DNA from: Delftia tsuruhatensis NBRC 16741 | GTDB lineage: Bacteria > Pseudomonadota > Gammaproteobacteria > Burkholderiales > Burkholderiaceae_C | Length of the DNA stretch: 64,000 nucleotides | Direction: 5' to 3' | NCBI RefSeq assembly: GCF_001571325.1 | Contig: NZ_BCTO01000022.1 | Location: 186,001 to 250,000 of the forward strand | Program-made: the position numbers and the translations under genes | In this document: piece by piece, positions 34,425 to 43,277 of the stretch | How the letters are laid out: the number at the start of each line of letters is the position of its first letter | How positions within the stretch are numbered: position 1 is the stretch's first letter | Notes under the pieces: generated by a model | What the model saw: only the letters and a program-made list of their open reading frames with translations | What the model was told of the DNA's origin: nothing | The model's database searches: none

Positions 34425-35894
34425 ATGCCATTGAGCGCTTCCATGTTTTTTCCGTTGCTTGCGCGGCCCGCGCGCCTTGTGCCGTGGCTGGCGGCGCTGG
34501 GCATGGTCGCAGGGGCGGCCCAGGCTGCAGGGGAGGCTCCGGCCTCCCAGGCTGCCGCCGCGATGAGCTTCGTGCAGGCCCGCCAGGCGCTGCTGCAGGG
34601 CTCCGACCAACTGGCCGCCTCGGCCAAGGCCGTCGAAAGCGCGCGGCTCAGACGCCAGGGTACGCAGGGGCTGGGCGGGCCTTCCGTGGCCATCACGGGC
34701 CTGGGCTACCGCTATTCGGCCAATGCCGACATCGATCTCGATCCTGCGCGGCGCACCCTGGACGGCGTCCTCGGCCAGCTGCCGCCCTCGGTGGGGCCGG
34801 CCATTCCCTCGCTGCCGCAACTGCCCACCTCCTATGCCTTGCAGCGCAAGAGCACGAATGCCTCGGCCAGCCTGTCCCTGGTCTGGCCGCTGTACCTGGG
34901 CGGCCTGTCCGATGCGGTGCGCAGTGGCCTGGACGCTGCCACCGACGAAGCCCTGGCCGATGCCGCCAGCAGCAGCCACGCCCTGCATTCGCTGCTGGTG
35001 CAGCGCTACTTCGGCGCCCAGCTGGCCGAGCGGGCCGCACGGCTGCGCGAGCGTGCGCTTGAAGGCGTGCGCGTGCATGACGCGGCCGCGCAAAGCATGC
35101 TCAAGGCGGGCGTGATCTCCCGGCTGGAGCGCCTGCAGGCCCGTGCCGCGCTGGCCGACGCCGAGCAGCAGGCGCGCAAATCGCGCGACGACGCAGACCT
35201 GGCCGCAGCGGCGCTGGCGCGCACGGTCAAGGCGCAGCGGCAGGTGCTGCCCAGCACGCCGCTGTTCGTCAGCAGCCGGCCTTTGCCGCCGCTGGACGGC
35301 TTCGTCACCGCGGCCCAGTCGCACCATCCGGGTCTGGACAAGGTCCAGGCCAAGAAGCGCCAGGCCGAGTCCCTGCACGAGGCCCAGGAGGCGCTGCGCC
35401 GGCCGCAGCTGCTGGCCTTCGGTTCGCGCGAGGTCAACACCAGCGGCAAGCCCAACTGGGTGGCAGGCGTGGCCGTGCGCTGGACGCTGTGGGACAGCAT
35501 CGACCGCGATGCGCTGGCCGCCTCCTCGCAGCGCAAGATAGAGCAGGCCGAGCTGACCCAAGCCCAGGCGCTCAGCGACATCGCGCTGCTGGTCGAGAAG
35601 AACTGGCTGGGCGTGGAGCAGGCACGCCGCCAGTACCAGGCCCAGCAGGCCCAGGAGGATCTTGCGCGCGAGCTGCTGCGGCTGCGCGAGGCCGGCCTGC
35701 GGGAAGGCACCAGCACCACGCTGGACCTGATCGATGCCAGCCTCAATCTCGCCAAGGTCCAGACCCAGCGTGCCGAACTGGCCAACCAGTATGTGCAGGC
35801 CCTGGCCGCACTGCTGGAGAGCACGGGCCAGAGCGAGGAATTCGACCGATTCATGGCCCAGGCCGACATACAGATCCCACCCGACGCACCATGA
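34425..35894 (+). CDS. TolC-family outer-membrane efflux protein
   Basis: Predicted 489-residue outer-membrane factor. A signal peptide (ending GAAQAAGE) is followed by long Ala/Gln/Glu-rich helices typical of the TolC coiled-coil tunnel, with internal duplication (about 60-260 and 300-480). Conserved pieces include LSLVWPLYLGG, VAVRWTLWDS and LREGTSTTLDLIDASLNLAKVQ. It should form a trimeric channel through the outer membrane. Its stop overlaps the next start as ATGA, so the exporter genes are translationally coupled. The ATG at 34425 is preferred; 34443 is also possible. Confidence 0.9.
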   Translation: MPLSASMFFPLLARPARLVPWLAALGMVAGAAQAAGEAPASQAAAAMSFVQARQALLQGSDQLAASAKAVESARLRRQGTQGLGGPSVAITGLGYRYSANADIDLDPARRTLDGVLGQLPPSVGPAIPSLPQLPTSYALQRKSTNASASLSLVWPLYLGGLSDAVRSGLDAATDEALADAASSSHALHSLLVQRYFGAQLAERAARLRERALEGVRVHDAAAQSMLKAGVISRLERLQARAALADAEQQARKSRDDADLAAAALARTVKAQRQVLPSTPLFVSSRPLPPLDGFVTAAQSHHPGLDKVQAKKRQAESLHEAQEALRRPQLLAFGSREVNTSGKPNWVAGVAVRWTLWDSIDRDALAASSQRKIEQAELTQAQALSDIALLVEKNWLGVEQARRQYQAQQAQEDLARELLRLREAGLREGTSTTLDLIDASLNLAKVQTQRAELANQYVQALAALLESTGQSEEFDRFMAQADIQIPPDAP

Positions 35895-36940
35895 GCACAG
35901 CCACGCCCGACCATCCCCGCAGCGCCACCGAAGCACCCGGCCCCGCGCCCGTGCCGCCGGGGCGCAGGCGCCCCTGGCTGGCCCTGGCCATCGTGCTGGC
36001 CGTGCTGCTGCTCGTGGCCTGGGGCTTTTGGCGTGCGGCGCAGCCCGCCCCCCTGTATTTCCAGGGCCAGATGGAGGCACGCGAGACCGACATCGCGCCC
36101 AAGGTCACGGCGCGCATCGCCAAGGTGCGGGTCACCGAAGGCCAGAAGATCCAGCCCGGCGATCTGCTGGTGGAGATGGACAGCCCCGAGGTGCGCGCCA
36201 AGCTGGCCCAGGCCGAGGCCGCGCGCGATGCCGCCCAGGCCCAGGCCGACAAGGCGCAGGCCGGCGCCCGCCCGCAGGAAGTGCAGATGGCGCGCTTGAA
36301 CTGGCAGCGCGCCCAGACGGCCGCCGACCTGGCCCAGACCTCGCTGCGCCGCGTGCAAAGCCTGTTCGACCAGGGACTGGTTGCGGCCCAGAAGCGCGAT
36401 GAAGCCGATGCCAACTGGCGCGCCTCGCGCGACCAGGCGCTGGCTGCGCGCGCGCAATATGAAATGGCGGCTTCGGGCGCGCGCCAGGAGGATCGCAGTG
36501 CCGCCCAGGCCCAGGCACGCCAGGTGCAGGGCGTGGTCGCCGAGGTGGAGGCCGCGCGTGCCGAGACCGAGCTGCGCAGCCCCGTGGGCGGCGAGGTGGT
36601 CCAGGTGCTGGCCCGCCAGGGCGAGCTGTCCCCGCAGGGCGTGGCCGTGGTCACCGTGGTGGACCTGGCCGACCAGTGGGTGGTGCTCAATGTGCGCGAG
36701 GACCAGCTTGCACGCTTTGCCCAGGGCAGCCGCTTCACCGGCCGCCTGCCGGGCCTGGACAACCGCGAGGCCGGCTTCGAGGTCTACTACCTGGGGGTGC
36801 TGCCCGACTTCGCCACCTGGCGCGCCACGCGCGCCGGCCAGGGCTTCGATGCGCGCACCTTCGAGGTCCGCGCGCGGCCGCAGCAGCCCATTGCAGGCGC
36901 GCGGCCCGGCATGAGCGTGGTCGTGGAAGGCGGCCGTTGA
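35891..36940 (+). CDS. HlyD-family periplasmic adaptor protein
   Basis: Predicted 349-residue membrane-fusion protein. One N-terminal transmembrane helix (about residues 29-47) is followed by a lipoyl half (GQMEARETDIAPKVTARIAKVRVTEGQKIQPGDLLVEMDSPEV), a long alpha-helical hairpin (residues 95-215) and the second lipoyl half (ELRSPVGGEVVQVLARQGELSPQGVAVVTVVDL). It resembles YhiI/YbhG. It links the inner-membrane permeases at 36954 and 38170 to the TolC-like channel encoded just before it. Confidence 0.92.
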   Translation: MSTATPDHPRSATEAPGPAPVPPGRRRPWLALAIVLAVLLLVAWGFWRAAQPAPLYFQGQMEARETDIAPKVTARIAKVRVTEGQKIQPGDLLVEMDSPEVRAKLAQAEAARDAAQAQADKAQAGARPQEVQMARLNWQRAQTAADLAQTSLRRVQSLFDQGLVAAQKRDEADANWRASRDQALAARAQYEMAASGARQEDRSAAQAQARQVQGVVAEVEAARAETELRSPVGGEVVQVLARQGELSPQGVAVVTVVDLADQWVVLNVREDQLARFAQGSRFTGRLPGLDNREAGFEVYYLGVLPDFATWRATRAGQGFDARTFEVRARPQQPIAGARPGMSVVVEGGR

Positions 36941-36953
36941 GCGGCCGGCGGCA

Positions 36954-38168
36954 GTGAGCGCGAACCCGCCCACGGCCTTTGCCGCCAGCCTGCGGCGCGA
37001 ATGGCGTCTGCTGCGCGGACGGCCCTGGGACCTGGCCATGGTCAGCTGGGTGCCGCTGCTGGCGCTGCTGCTCATGGTCTGGATCTTCTCGGCAGGCCTG
37101 GTCCAGCGCCTGCCCGTCGCCGTCTGGGACCAGGACCACAGCGCCCTGTCGCGCCAGCTGGTGCGCATGCTGGACGCCACGCCGGGCCTGGCCGTGCAGT
37201 CGCAGGCGCTCAATGCCTCCGAGGCGCAATGGGCGCTGCAGTCCATGAATGCCTACGCCGTGGTGCAGATCCCGCCCGGCTTTGCGCGCGACATCAAGCG
37301 GGGCCAGGGGGCCGACGTGGTGCTCATGCACAACGCCCAGCTGGCCACGCATTCCAGCCTGATCCAGCGCGACCTGCGCCAGGTGGTGGGAACGCTGTCG
37401 GCCGGCGTGGAAATGCAGGCCCGTGCCAAGCGCGGCGACCCGGCCCAGGCGCTGCGCGTGCGCATGGAGCCCATACGCACCAACCTGGTGTCGCTGTTCA
37501 ACATCTCCACCAATTACGAGCAGTTCCTGGCGGCGGCGCTGATTCCCGCGCTGCTGCACATCCTGGGCATGACGGCCGGCGCCTGGTCCGTGGGGCGCGA
37601 GCTGCGCGACCGCACGCTGGGCCAGTGGATGGCCGAGGCTGCGGGCCCGGCAAAGCCCGGCTGGAGCGCCATTGCGGGCGCCTTGGCGGGCAAGCTGGCG
37701 CTGTCCTGGGCCAGCCTGGGCCTGGGCGGTACGCTGGCCATGCTGTGGCTCACGGCCGGACGGGGCTGGCATCCGGGGCAGGGCGCTGCCAGCCTGGCCT
37801 GGGTGGCGCTGGCCCTGCTGCTGCTGATCGCCGTGAGCCTGGCGGCCGGGGCGCTGCTGGCGGCGCTCACGCTGTCGCTGCGCACGGCGCTTTCGGGCGC
37901 GGGCCTGCTGTCGGCGCCGGCCTTTGCGTTCAGCGGCGTGGGTTTTCCGCTGCTGGCCATGCCGGATTCGGCACGTGCCTGGGCCCTGTCCATGCCCTAT
38001 ACCCACTATGCGCGGCTGCAGATAGAGCAGTTGCAGATGGGCGCGCCCATCGTGCAGAGCCTGCCCGTGGTGGCCGGGCTATTGCTGGCCGCGCTGGTGT
38101 TGCTGCTGCTGGCCACGGCAGGCCTGGCGCGCGGCCTTTCCCGCCCCGACAAATGGGGAGGGCGCTGA
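36954..38168 (+). CDS. ABC-2 type exporter permease 1
   Basis: Predicted 404-residue ABC-2 family membrane protein. One transmembrane helix near residue 30 is followed by a large periplasmic domain (about 50-190: VAVWDQDHSALSRQLVRMLDATPGL onward) and five helices in the C-terminal half. YAVVQIPPGFARDIKRG and GRELRDRTLGQW are typical of YhhJ/YbhR-like permeases. It starts with GTG at 36954, 13 bases after the adaptor gene. No ATPase domain is present. Confidence 0.88.
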   Translation: MSANPPTAFAASLRREWRLLRGRPWDLAMVSWVPLLALLLMVWIFSAGLVQRLPVAVWDQDHSALSRQLVRMLDATPGLAVQSQALNASEAQWALQSMNAYAVVQIPPGFARDIKRGQGADVVLMHNAQLATHSSLIQRDLRQVVGTLSAGVEMQARAKRGDPAQALRVRMEPIRTNLVSLFNISTNYEQFLAAALIPALLHILGMTAGAWSVGRELRDRTLGQWMAEAAGPAKPGWSAIAGALAGKLALSWASLGLGGTLAMLWLTAGRGWHPGQGAASLAWVALALLLLIAVSLAAGALLAALTLSLRTALSGAGLLSAPAFAFSGVGFPLLAMPDSARAWALSMPYTHYARLQIEQLQMGAPIVQSLPVVAGLLLAALVLLLLATAGLARGLSRPDKWGGR

Positions 38169-38169
38169 G

Positions 38170-39303
38170 ATGGCCAGGGGCTTTGCGCATGACTTCCTCA
38201 ACGCCCTGCGTGCCGTGTTCGGCGACGTGGGCGTGCTCATGCTGCTGGTGGGCGCGCCCGTGCTCTACGGCTTCTTCTATCCCTGGTTCTATGGGCAGGA
38301 GGTGGTGCAGCGCGTGCCCGTGGCCGTGGTGCAGCACGACGGCAGCGGGCTGGCACGCCAGATGATGCGCTTTGCCCAGGCCAGCCCGCGCATCGAAGTC
38401 GCTCTGGTCACGGGCGACGAGGCCCAGGCGCAGCAGGCCCTGCTGGATGGCCGCGTCATGGGCTACGCGCTGCTGCCGCGCGACCTCAAGCGCCGCGTGG
38501 TGCGCAGCGAAGAGGCCGTGGTCCCCGTCTATGCCAACGGTGCCTACCCGCTGGCCGCCAAGCAGGTGCAGTACGGCTTTGCCGAAGCCTTCGGCACGGT
38601 CTCGGCAGGCGTGGAGCTGCGGCGGCTGACGGCCGGCGGACAGAGCGCACTGCAGGCCCAGGCCAGCCGCTCGCCCGTCAACCTGCAGATGCAGGCCCTG
38701 TTCAATCCGACGGAAGGCTACGGCAGCTTCGTCGTCGCCGCCGTGGCCATCATCATCCTGCAGCAGACGCTGCTCATGGGCGGCGCGCTGCTGGTGGGAA
38801 CCTGGCGCGAGCAGGGATTGGACAGGGCGCCGGCACGCACCTGGCTGGCGCGGCTGCTGGCGCTGTGCACGCTGGGCTGGCTCTCGAGCCTGTATTACTT
38901 CGGCTGGATCTTTGTCTGGCACGACTATCCGCGCGGCGGCAATCCCTGGGGCGCGCTGGCGCTGCTGGCCGTCTTCGTCCCGGCCGTGGCGGGAGCGGCG
39001 GCGCTGCTGGGCTGGTGGCTGGCCAACCGCGAGCGTGCCATGCAGGTGGTGCTGTTCACCTCCATCCCGCTGGCCTTCGTCGGCGGCTTCAGCTGGCCGG
39101 CCGAGGCCCTGCCGCAACTGCTGCAGGCGCTGCGCTGGCTGTCGCCCAGCACGGCCGCCATCCAGGCCTCGCTGCGACTGAACCAGGCCGGCGCGCCACT
39201 GGAGGCGGCGCTATGGCATCTGTCCGTGCTGCTGGCCCTGGCGCTGCTGGGCTGGGTGGCCGTGCTCTGGCTGGGCAGCCGCCGTGCGGACCCTGGCGAT
39301 TGA
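38170..39303 (+). CDS. ABC-2 type exporter permease 2
   Basis: Predicted 377-residue paralogue of the preceding permease, starting one base after its stop. The same plan is visible: N-terminal helix (VLMLLVGAPVLYGFFYPWF), periplasmic domain beginning VPVAVVQHDGSGLARQMMRF, and a C-terminal membrane half with FVVAAVAIIILQQTLLMGGALLVGTWREQG. The two presumably form a heterodimer. No ATP-binding partner gene is adjacent; an MFS gene on the opposite strand follows. Confidence 0.88.
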   Translation: MARGFAHDFLNALRAVFGDVGVLMLLVGAPVLYGFFYPWFYGQEVVQRVPVAVVQHDGSGLARQMMRFAQASPRIEVALVTGDEAQAQQALLDGRVMGYALLPRDLKRRVVRSEEAVVPVYANGAYPLAAKQVQYGFAEAFGTVSAGVELRRLTAGGQSALQAQASRSPVNLQMQALFNPTEGYGSFVVAAVAIIILQQTLLMGGALLVGTWREQGLDRAPARTWLARLLALCTLGWLSSLYYFGWIFVWHDYPRGGNPWGALALLAVFVPAVAGAAALLGWWLANRERAMQVVLFTSIPLAFVGGFSWPAEALPQLLQALRWLSPSTAAIQASLRLNQAGAPLEAALWHLSVLLALALLGWVAVLWLGSRRADPGD

Positions 39304-39315
39304 CCGGTCGGGGCT

Positions 39316-40521
39316 TCAGGCCGGCGCGCCCGCGCCGCGACCCCGTCCCTGCATGGCCAGCATCAGCAGCACCACGCCCACGATGGGCAGCAGCCAGGTG
39401 TTGATGCCGTCCCAGCCGGCCGTGTGCAGCAGCTGGCCCGAGCCGAACGAGGCCACGGCCACGGTGCCGAAGACCAGGAAATCGTTGAGCGCCTGCACCT
39501 TGGCGCGCTCTGCGGGCCGGTAGCACTCGGTGACCATGGCGGTGGCGCCGATGAAGCCGAAGTTCCAGCCCACGCCCAGCAGCACCAGGGAGCCCCAGAA
39601 GTGCAGCAGCTCCAGCCCCATCAGCGCCATCAGGGCCGAGGCGGCGATCATCACCGGCCCCAGCGCCGTGATGCGGCGCTTGCCGAAGCGCGCGATCAGC
39701 CGGCCCGTGACGAAGCTGGGCGCGAACATGGCCAGCACATGCCACTGGATGCCCAGCGCCGCCTCGCCCACCGTGTGGCCGCAGCCCACCATGGCCATGG
39801 GCGCGGCCGTCATCAGAAAGGCCATGAGGCCGTAGCTGACCACGCCGGCCGAAGCCGCCACGATGAACTGCGGCGTGCGCGCAATCTCGGCCAGCGGCCG
39901 GGCCTCGCCCGCCACGGCGCGGGCCTGGGGCGGCGGCAGCTTCAGGCCCAGCAGCAGCGGCAGGGCCAGCAGGGCGAGCACGGCCTGGCTGTAGAAGCTG
40001 CCGGCGAACGGCGTCATGGGCAGGGCGTCGCGCGTCCAGATCACCACCTGCGGGCCGATGATGGCCGCGATCAGCCCGCCGATCATCACGCGCGAGATGG
40101 CGCGCGCCTGCTCGGCGGGGGCGGTCATGGCGTCGGTGGCCGCGAAGCGGTAGCTCTGCACGCAGGCCGCGTAAAAGCCCGCCAGCGCCGTGCCGATGCA
40201 GAAGGTCACGAAATCGGAGTGCGCAATGCCCTGGGCCGCGATCACGCCCGAGACCACGCCCAGGATGGCGCCCAGCACATAGGCCGTGCGCCGCCCCATG
40301 CGCTGCATCAGCCAGGCCGCAGGCAGCGTGGACAGCGCCAGGCCCAGCTGGTAGATGCTGACCGGCAGCGTGGTGGCCGTGGGATTGGTGGACAGCTGCT
40401 GGCCGACCAGGCCGCCCAGCGAAATGATGATGGGTGGCGACGCGCCCCCCAGCGATTGCGCGGCCACGAGCAGGCCGAGGTTGCGGCGCTGCAGCGCTGG
40501 AGTGTGTTGTTCTGGTGTCAT
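39316..40521 (-). CDS. Major facilitator superfamily transporter
   Basis: Predicted 401-residue MFS carrier with about twelve hydrophobic segments. The loop between helices 2 and 3 reads PAAWLMQRMGRRTAYVLG, close to the consensus D/R-rich MFS loop, and a second GRLIARFGKRRITALG follows helix 8. The organisation suggests a proton-coupled exporter or importer; the substrate is unknown. It lies downstream of vapBC on the same strand (63-base gap) and converges with the exporter operon. Confidence 0.88.
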   Translation of the reverse strand: MTPEQHTPALQRRNLGLLVAAQSLGGASPPIIISLGGLVGQQLSTNPTATTLPVSIYQLGLALSTLPAAWLMQRMGRRTAYVLGAILGVVSGVIAAQGIAHSDFVTFCIGTALAGFYAACVQSYRFAATDAMTAPAEQARAISRVMIGGLIAAIIGPQVVIWTRDALPMTPFAGSFYSQAVLALLALPLLLGLKLPPPQARAVAGEARPLAEIARTPQFIVAASAGVVSYGLMAFLMTAAPMAMVGCGHTVGEAALGIQWHVLAMFAPSFVTGRLIARFGKRRITALGPVMIAASALMALMGLELLHFWGSLVLLGVGWNFGFIGATAMVTECYRPAERAKVQALNDFLVFGTVAVASFGSGQLLHTAGWDGINTWLLPIVGVVLLMLAMQGRGRGAGAPA

Positions 40522-40584
40522 GGCTTGTGCGGCGGAAAGACCGCATCTTCACCGAAAAGCATGAGGGCTGGGTTAAGCGCCGAT

Positions 40585-41031
40585 TCAGCCAGCCGGGCCG
40601 GTCGTCCAGTCCGCGATGGCCAGTCCGGGTTCGGGAATGCGGCTGAACACCCGGTCTCTTGTGACCAGCACCGAGCGCTCGCCGGCCTGCGCGGCCTGCT
40701 GCTGCAGGAGCAGGGCGTGCGCGGCAATCATCATGTCCATGGAGGCCAGCGTGATGCCGGCCGCCTCGCAAGCGGCGCGCAGGTGGCCGTAGGCATCGGC
40801 CACCTGGGCCGTCCAGGGCAGCACCTCGACGCGGGCCAGGAACCCTGTCACCCGCAGCGACAGCCCGGCAGGGTGGCCGCGCTTGGCGACCCCGTACATC
40901 AGTTCGGCCTGCGTGACCGCCGACACTGCGATCTGGTGCATGGGTACGCGAACCAGCTGTTCGCGCACGGCAGGGATATCGCCTTTGATGATGTGGCTGG
41001 CGATGTTGGTGTCCAGCAGGTAGCGTGTCAT
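40585..41031 (-). CDS. vapC: VapC-type PIN-domain toxin
   Basis: Predicted 148-residue PIN-domain ribonuclease. The acidic active site is visible: Asp in YLLDTNIAS, Glu in [11 protein letters not shown], and Asp in [10 protein letters not shown] plus TRDRVF. VapC toxins cleave RNA, often initiator tRNA, when the antitoxin is degraded. It overlaps the antitoxin gene by 4 bases (ATGA), the standard antitoxin-first arrangement. The length is somewhat above the usual 130-135 residues because of an Ala/Gln-rich stretch near residue 115. Confidence 0.92.
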   Translation of the reverse strand: MTRYLLDTNIASHIIKGDIPAVREQLVRVPMHQIAVSAVTQAELMYGVAKRGHPAGLSLRVTGFLARVEVLPWTAQVADAYGHLRAACEAAGITLASMDMMIAAHALLLQQQAAQAGERSVLVTRDRVFSRIPEPGLAIADWTTGPAG

Positions 41032-41294
41032 CGCGTACTGCCTTCGTCGGCAAACGGATCGCGGCCTGACTCTGGCTGCGCTCGGTCAGCGGTGTCCATG
41101 AAATCGGCCGGCACGTCGGTGGTGGCGTCGAGCGCAAAGAACTCTTGCCATGAGTCGGGACGGCGCGACAGGATCACGTCGCCCGTGACGGGGTCGCGAC
41201 GTATGTAGACCTCTTTTTCCTCGAACCGGAATTCATAGGGAAGGCGCACGGCCTGGCTGCGACCGGTGGTGAAAAGCTTGGCAGTCTGCGTCAC
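41028..41294 (-). CDS. vapB: VapB-type antitoxin
   Basis: Predicted 88-residue antitoxin. Its N-terminal AbrB/MazE-like DNA-binding domain reads [31 protein letters not shown], diagnostic of VapB. The acidic C-terminus ([19 protein letters not shown]) would wrap the toxin. It is first in the vapBC operon and autoregulates in relatives. GGAGGAAT lies just upstream of the start. Confidence 0.92.
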   Translation of the reverse strand: MTQTAKLFTTGRSQAVRLPYEFRFEEKEVYIRRDPVTGDVILSRRPDSWQEFFALDATTDVPADFMDTADRAQPESGRDPFADEGSTR

Positions 41295-41318
41295 GGTGAT
41301 TCCTCCTGCTGGTATGTA

Positions 41319-42290
41319 TCAAAGTATATATCCGCACTGTGACTTGCTGTACGCCTCCTGGAAGATCTGGTGGATCAGCTCCCTGAACCATTTGTGCCCC
41401 GCGTCATGGTCGTTGCGCGGATGCCAGACGGCGTCGATGGACAGGGCCAGCTCGGGCAGGGGCATGGGGCGCGCCACGCAGTTGGAGCCGGACAGCACGC
41501 TGTGCATCCAGTGCGCGGGCATGGCGGCCACCAGGTCGGTGGATTCGATGACGGGCACCATGCCCAGCCAGGTGGGCACCTGGAACATCACGCGCCGCGC
41601 CAGCCCGCGCTCGGCCAGGAGTTCGTCCACGATGCTGCTGCCCACGCCCGTGACCTTCAGGTGGCCCTGCTCCAGGTATTTTTCCAGCGTGAGCGGGGAG
41701 GCGGCGGCCGGATGGTCCTTGCGCATCAGCACCATCCACTGGTCGTCCAGCAGGCGCCGTGACGCCGACAGCACCGAGCGACCGCGCGAGACGGAAAGGC
41801 GGATTTCCACGCCTTCGTACTCGACGCGGTCCGAGGGCTGGCGGCCGTCGAAGGACTGCACCGACAGGCTGATGCCCGGCGCCACCGTACGCAGATGGAT
41901 GCACAGCTGCGGGAGCAGCAGCACGCCCACGTAGTCGGACAGGCGCAGGTGGAAATTGCGCCGCGCCGTGGCCGGATCGAAGCCCTTGCTGACTTCGATG
42001 GCGCTTTCGATCTCGCTGAAGGCCTTGCGGAAGCTGCGCGCCAGGCGCACGGCCTCGGGCGTGGGCGACATGCCTTCGGCCGTGCGCAGCAGCAGCGGAT
42101 CGTTGAACTGGGTGCGCAGCCGGCGCAGCGCATGGCTGACGGCCGAGGAGGTGATGCCCAGCCGCGCGGCGGCCTTGCCCACGCTGCGTTCCTCCACCAG
42201 GGCCTCGAAGATCACCAGCAGGTTGAGGTCGATGCTGCGCAGGTTGACCGGGGCCCGGGGCGTGCCGTCTGCATGTTGAATGCTGTTCAT
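41319..42290 (-). CDS. LysR-type regulator divergent from an amidohydrolase gene
   Basis: Predicted 323-residue LysR-type regulator of the NodD/PcaQ-like branch. The helix-turn-helix is NLLVIFEALVEERSVGKAAARLGITSSAVSHALRRLR, then FNDPLLLRTAEGMSPTPEA. It is divergent from the amidohydrolase gene with 70 bases between, so it probably controls it and the following transport genes. Inducer unknown; the co-regulated genes suggest a dicarboxylate or pyrone. Confidence 0.9.
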   Translation of the reverse strand: MNSIQHADGTPRAPVNLRSIDLNLLVIFEALVEERSVGKAAARLGITSSAVSHALRRLRTQFNDPLLLRTAEGMSPTPEAVRLARSFRKAFSEIESAIEVSKGFDPATARRNFHLRLSDYVGVLLLPQLCIHLRTVAPGISLSVQSFDGRQPSDRVEYEGVEIRLSVSRGRSVLSASRRLLDDQWMVLMRKDHPAAASPLTLEKYLEQGHLKVTGVGSSIVDELLAERGLARRVMFQVPTWLGMVPVIESTDLVAAMPAHWMHSVLSGSNCVARPMPLPELALSIDAVWHPRNDHDAGHKWFRELIHQIFQEAYSKSQCGYIL

Positions 42291-42360
42291 TTTGATGATG
42301 ACAAAGATGAGCTTGACTGAATTTTACGTGCCTCACGACAATGCATCAGCTTTGAAATGA

Positions 42361-43251
42361 ATGCCCATGAATTCACCCAGTTTCAACCGCTGTGCCGTTG
42401 ATTGCGACGCAGCAGAAAATCCAGCGGAACAATATCTGTTTCCAGAAAATTCCTGCGATACCCATTTCCATGTATTTGGTCGTTTCGATGATTTTCCGTT
42501 GATTGCGGAACGCGCCTATACACCGGCCGTCGCGTCCATGGACGATTATTGGAAAGCCTTTCGCCCATTGGGCGTGGCCCGCTGCGTTCTGGTCCAGCCC
42601 AGCGTGTATGGCCGCGACCACGGCCTTCTCAAGCAGACGCTGCGCCATGCCGAAGCGGGCCGCATGCGTGGCGTGGCCGTGATCTACGAGGACACGCCGG
42701 AGGCGGAGATCGAAGCGCTGCACGCCCTGGGCGTGCGCGGCGCACGGTGCAATGCGCTGTTTCCGGGCGGGGTCTCCGTCTCCAGCCTGCAGGCCGTGGC
42801 CGACCGCATCCGGGGCCTGGGCTGGCATGTGCAATTGCTGGTGAACGTGGATGACGACCCTGGCCTGGCGCAGCGCGTGGCCGACATGGGCGTGGCCGTG
42901 GTGGTGGATCACTTCGGCCACCCGTCGCGCCAGCTGGGCGCCGGCGGGCCGGGCAGCTGCAACCTGCAGGCGCTGATGAAGGAAGGGCGGGCCTGGGTGA
43001 AGTTCTCGGGCGCCTACCGGATATCGGCAACGGCATCGGCCGTGGATCCGGCCGTGACTCCCATTGCACATGCCCTGGTGCAGGCCAATCCGCACCGGAT
43101 CGTATGGGGGTCGGACTGGCCGCATCCCGGAATAAAGGCCCGTTCGAATTCTGTTGGCGAATTGGCGCAGGCATTGATGGATTGGGTTCCAGAGGAATAC
43201 AGGCACACGGTATTGGTCGATAACCCCGCGCGCCTGTATTGGGGTCATTGA
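42361..43251 (+). CDS. Amidohydrolase family protein, 2-pyrone-4,6-dicarboxylate lactonase-like
   Basis: Predicted 296-residue TIM-barrel hydrolase of the amidohydrolase_2 group. DTHFHVFG supplies the HxH motif, VVDHFGHP a further His, and IVWGSDWPHP the catalytic Asp. The pattern fits 2-pyrone-4,6-dicarboxylate hydrolase (LigI) and related lactonases of aromatic degradation. The first 25 residues look non-conserved; a start at 42367 is equally possible. A transport binding-protein pseudogene follows 26 bases later, so the unit probably handles uptake and hydrolysis of a carboxylated compound. Confidence 0.85.
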   Translation: MPMNSPSFNRCAVDCDAAENPAEQYLFPENSCDTHFHVFGRFDDFPLIAERAYTPAVASMDDYWKAFRPLGVARCVLVQPSVYGRDHGLLKQTLRHAEAGRMRGVAVIYEDTPEAEIEALHALGVRGARCNALFPGGVSVSSLQAVADRIRGLGWHVQLLVNVDDDPGLAQRVADMGVAVVVDHFGHPSRQLGAGGPGSCNLQALMKEGRAWVKFSGAYRISATASAVDPAVTPIAHALVQANPHRIVWGSDWPHPGIKARSNSVGELAQALMDWVPEEYRHTVLVDNPARLYWGH

Positions 43252-43277
43252 TTTTCAAATAGCAGGAGACAGAGAAA

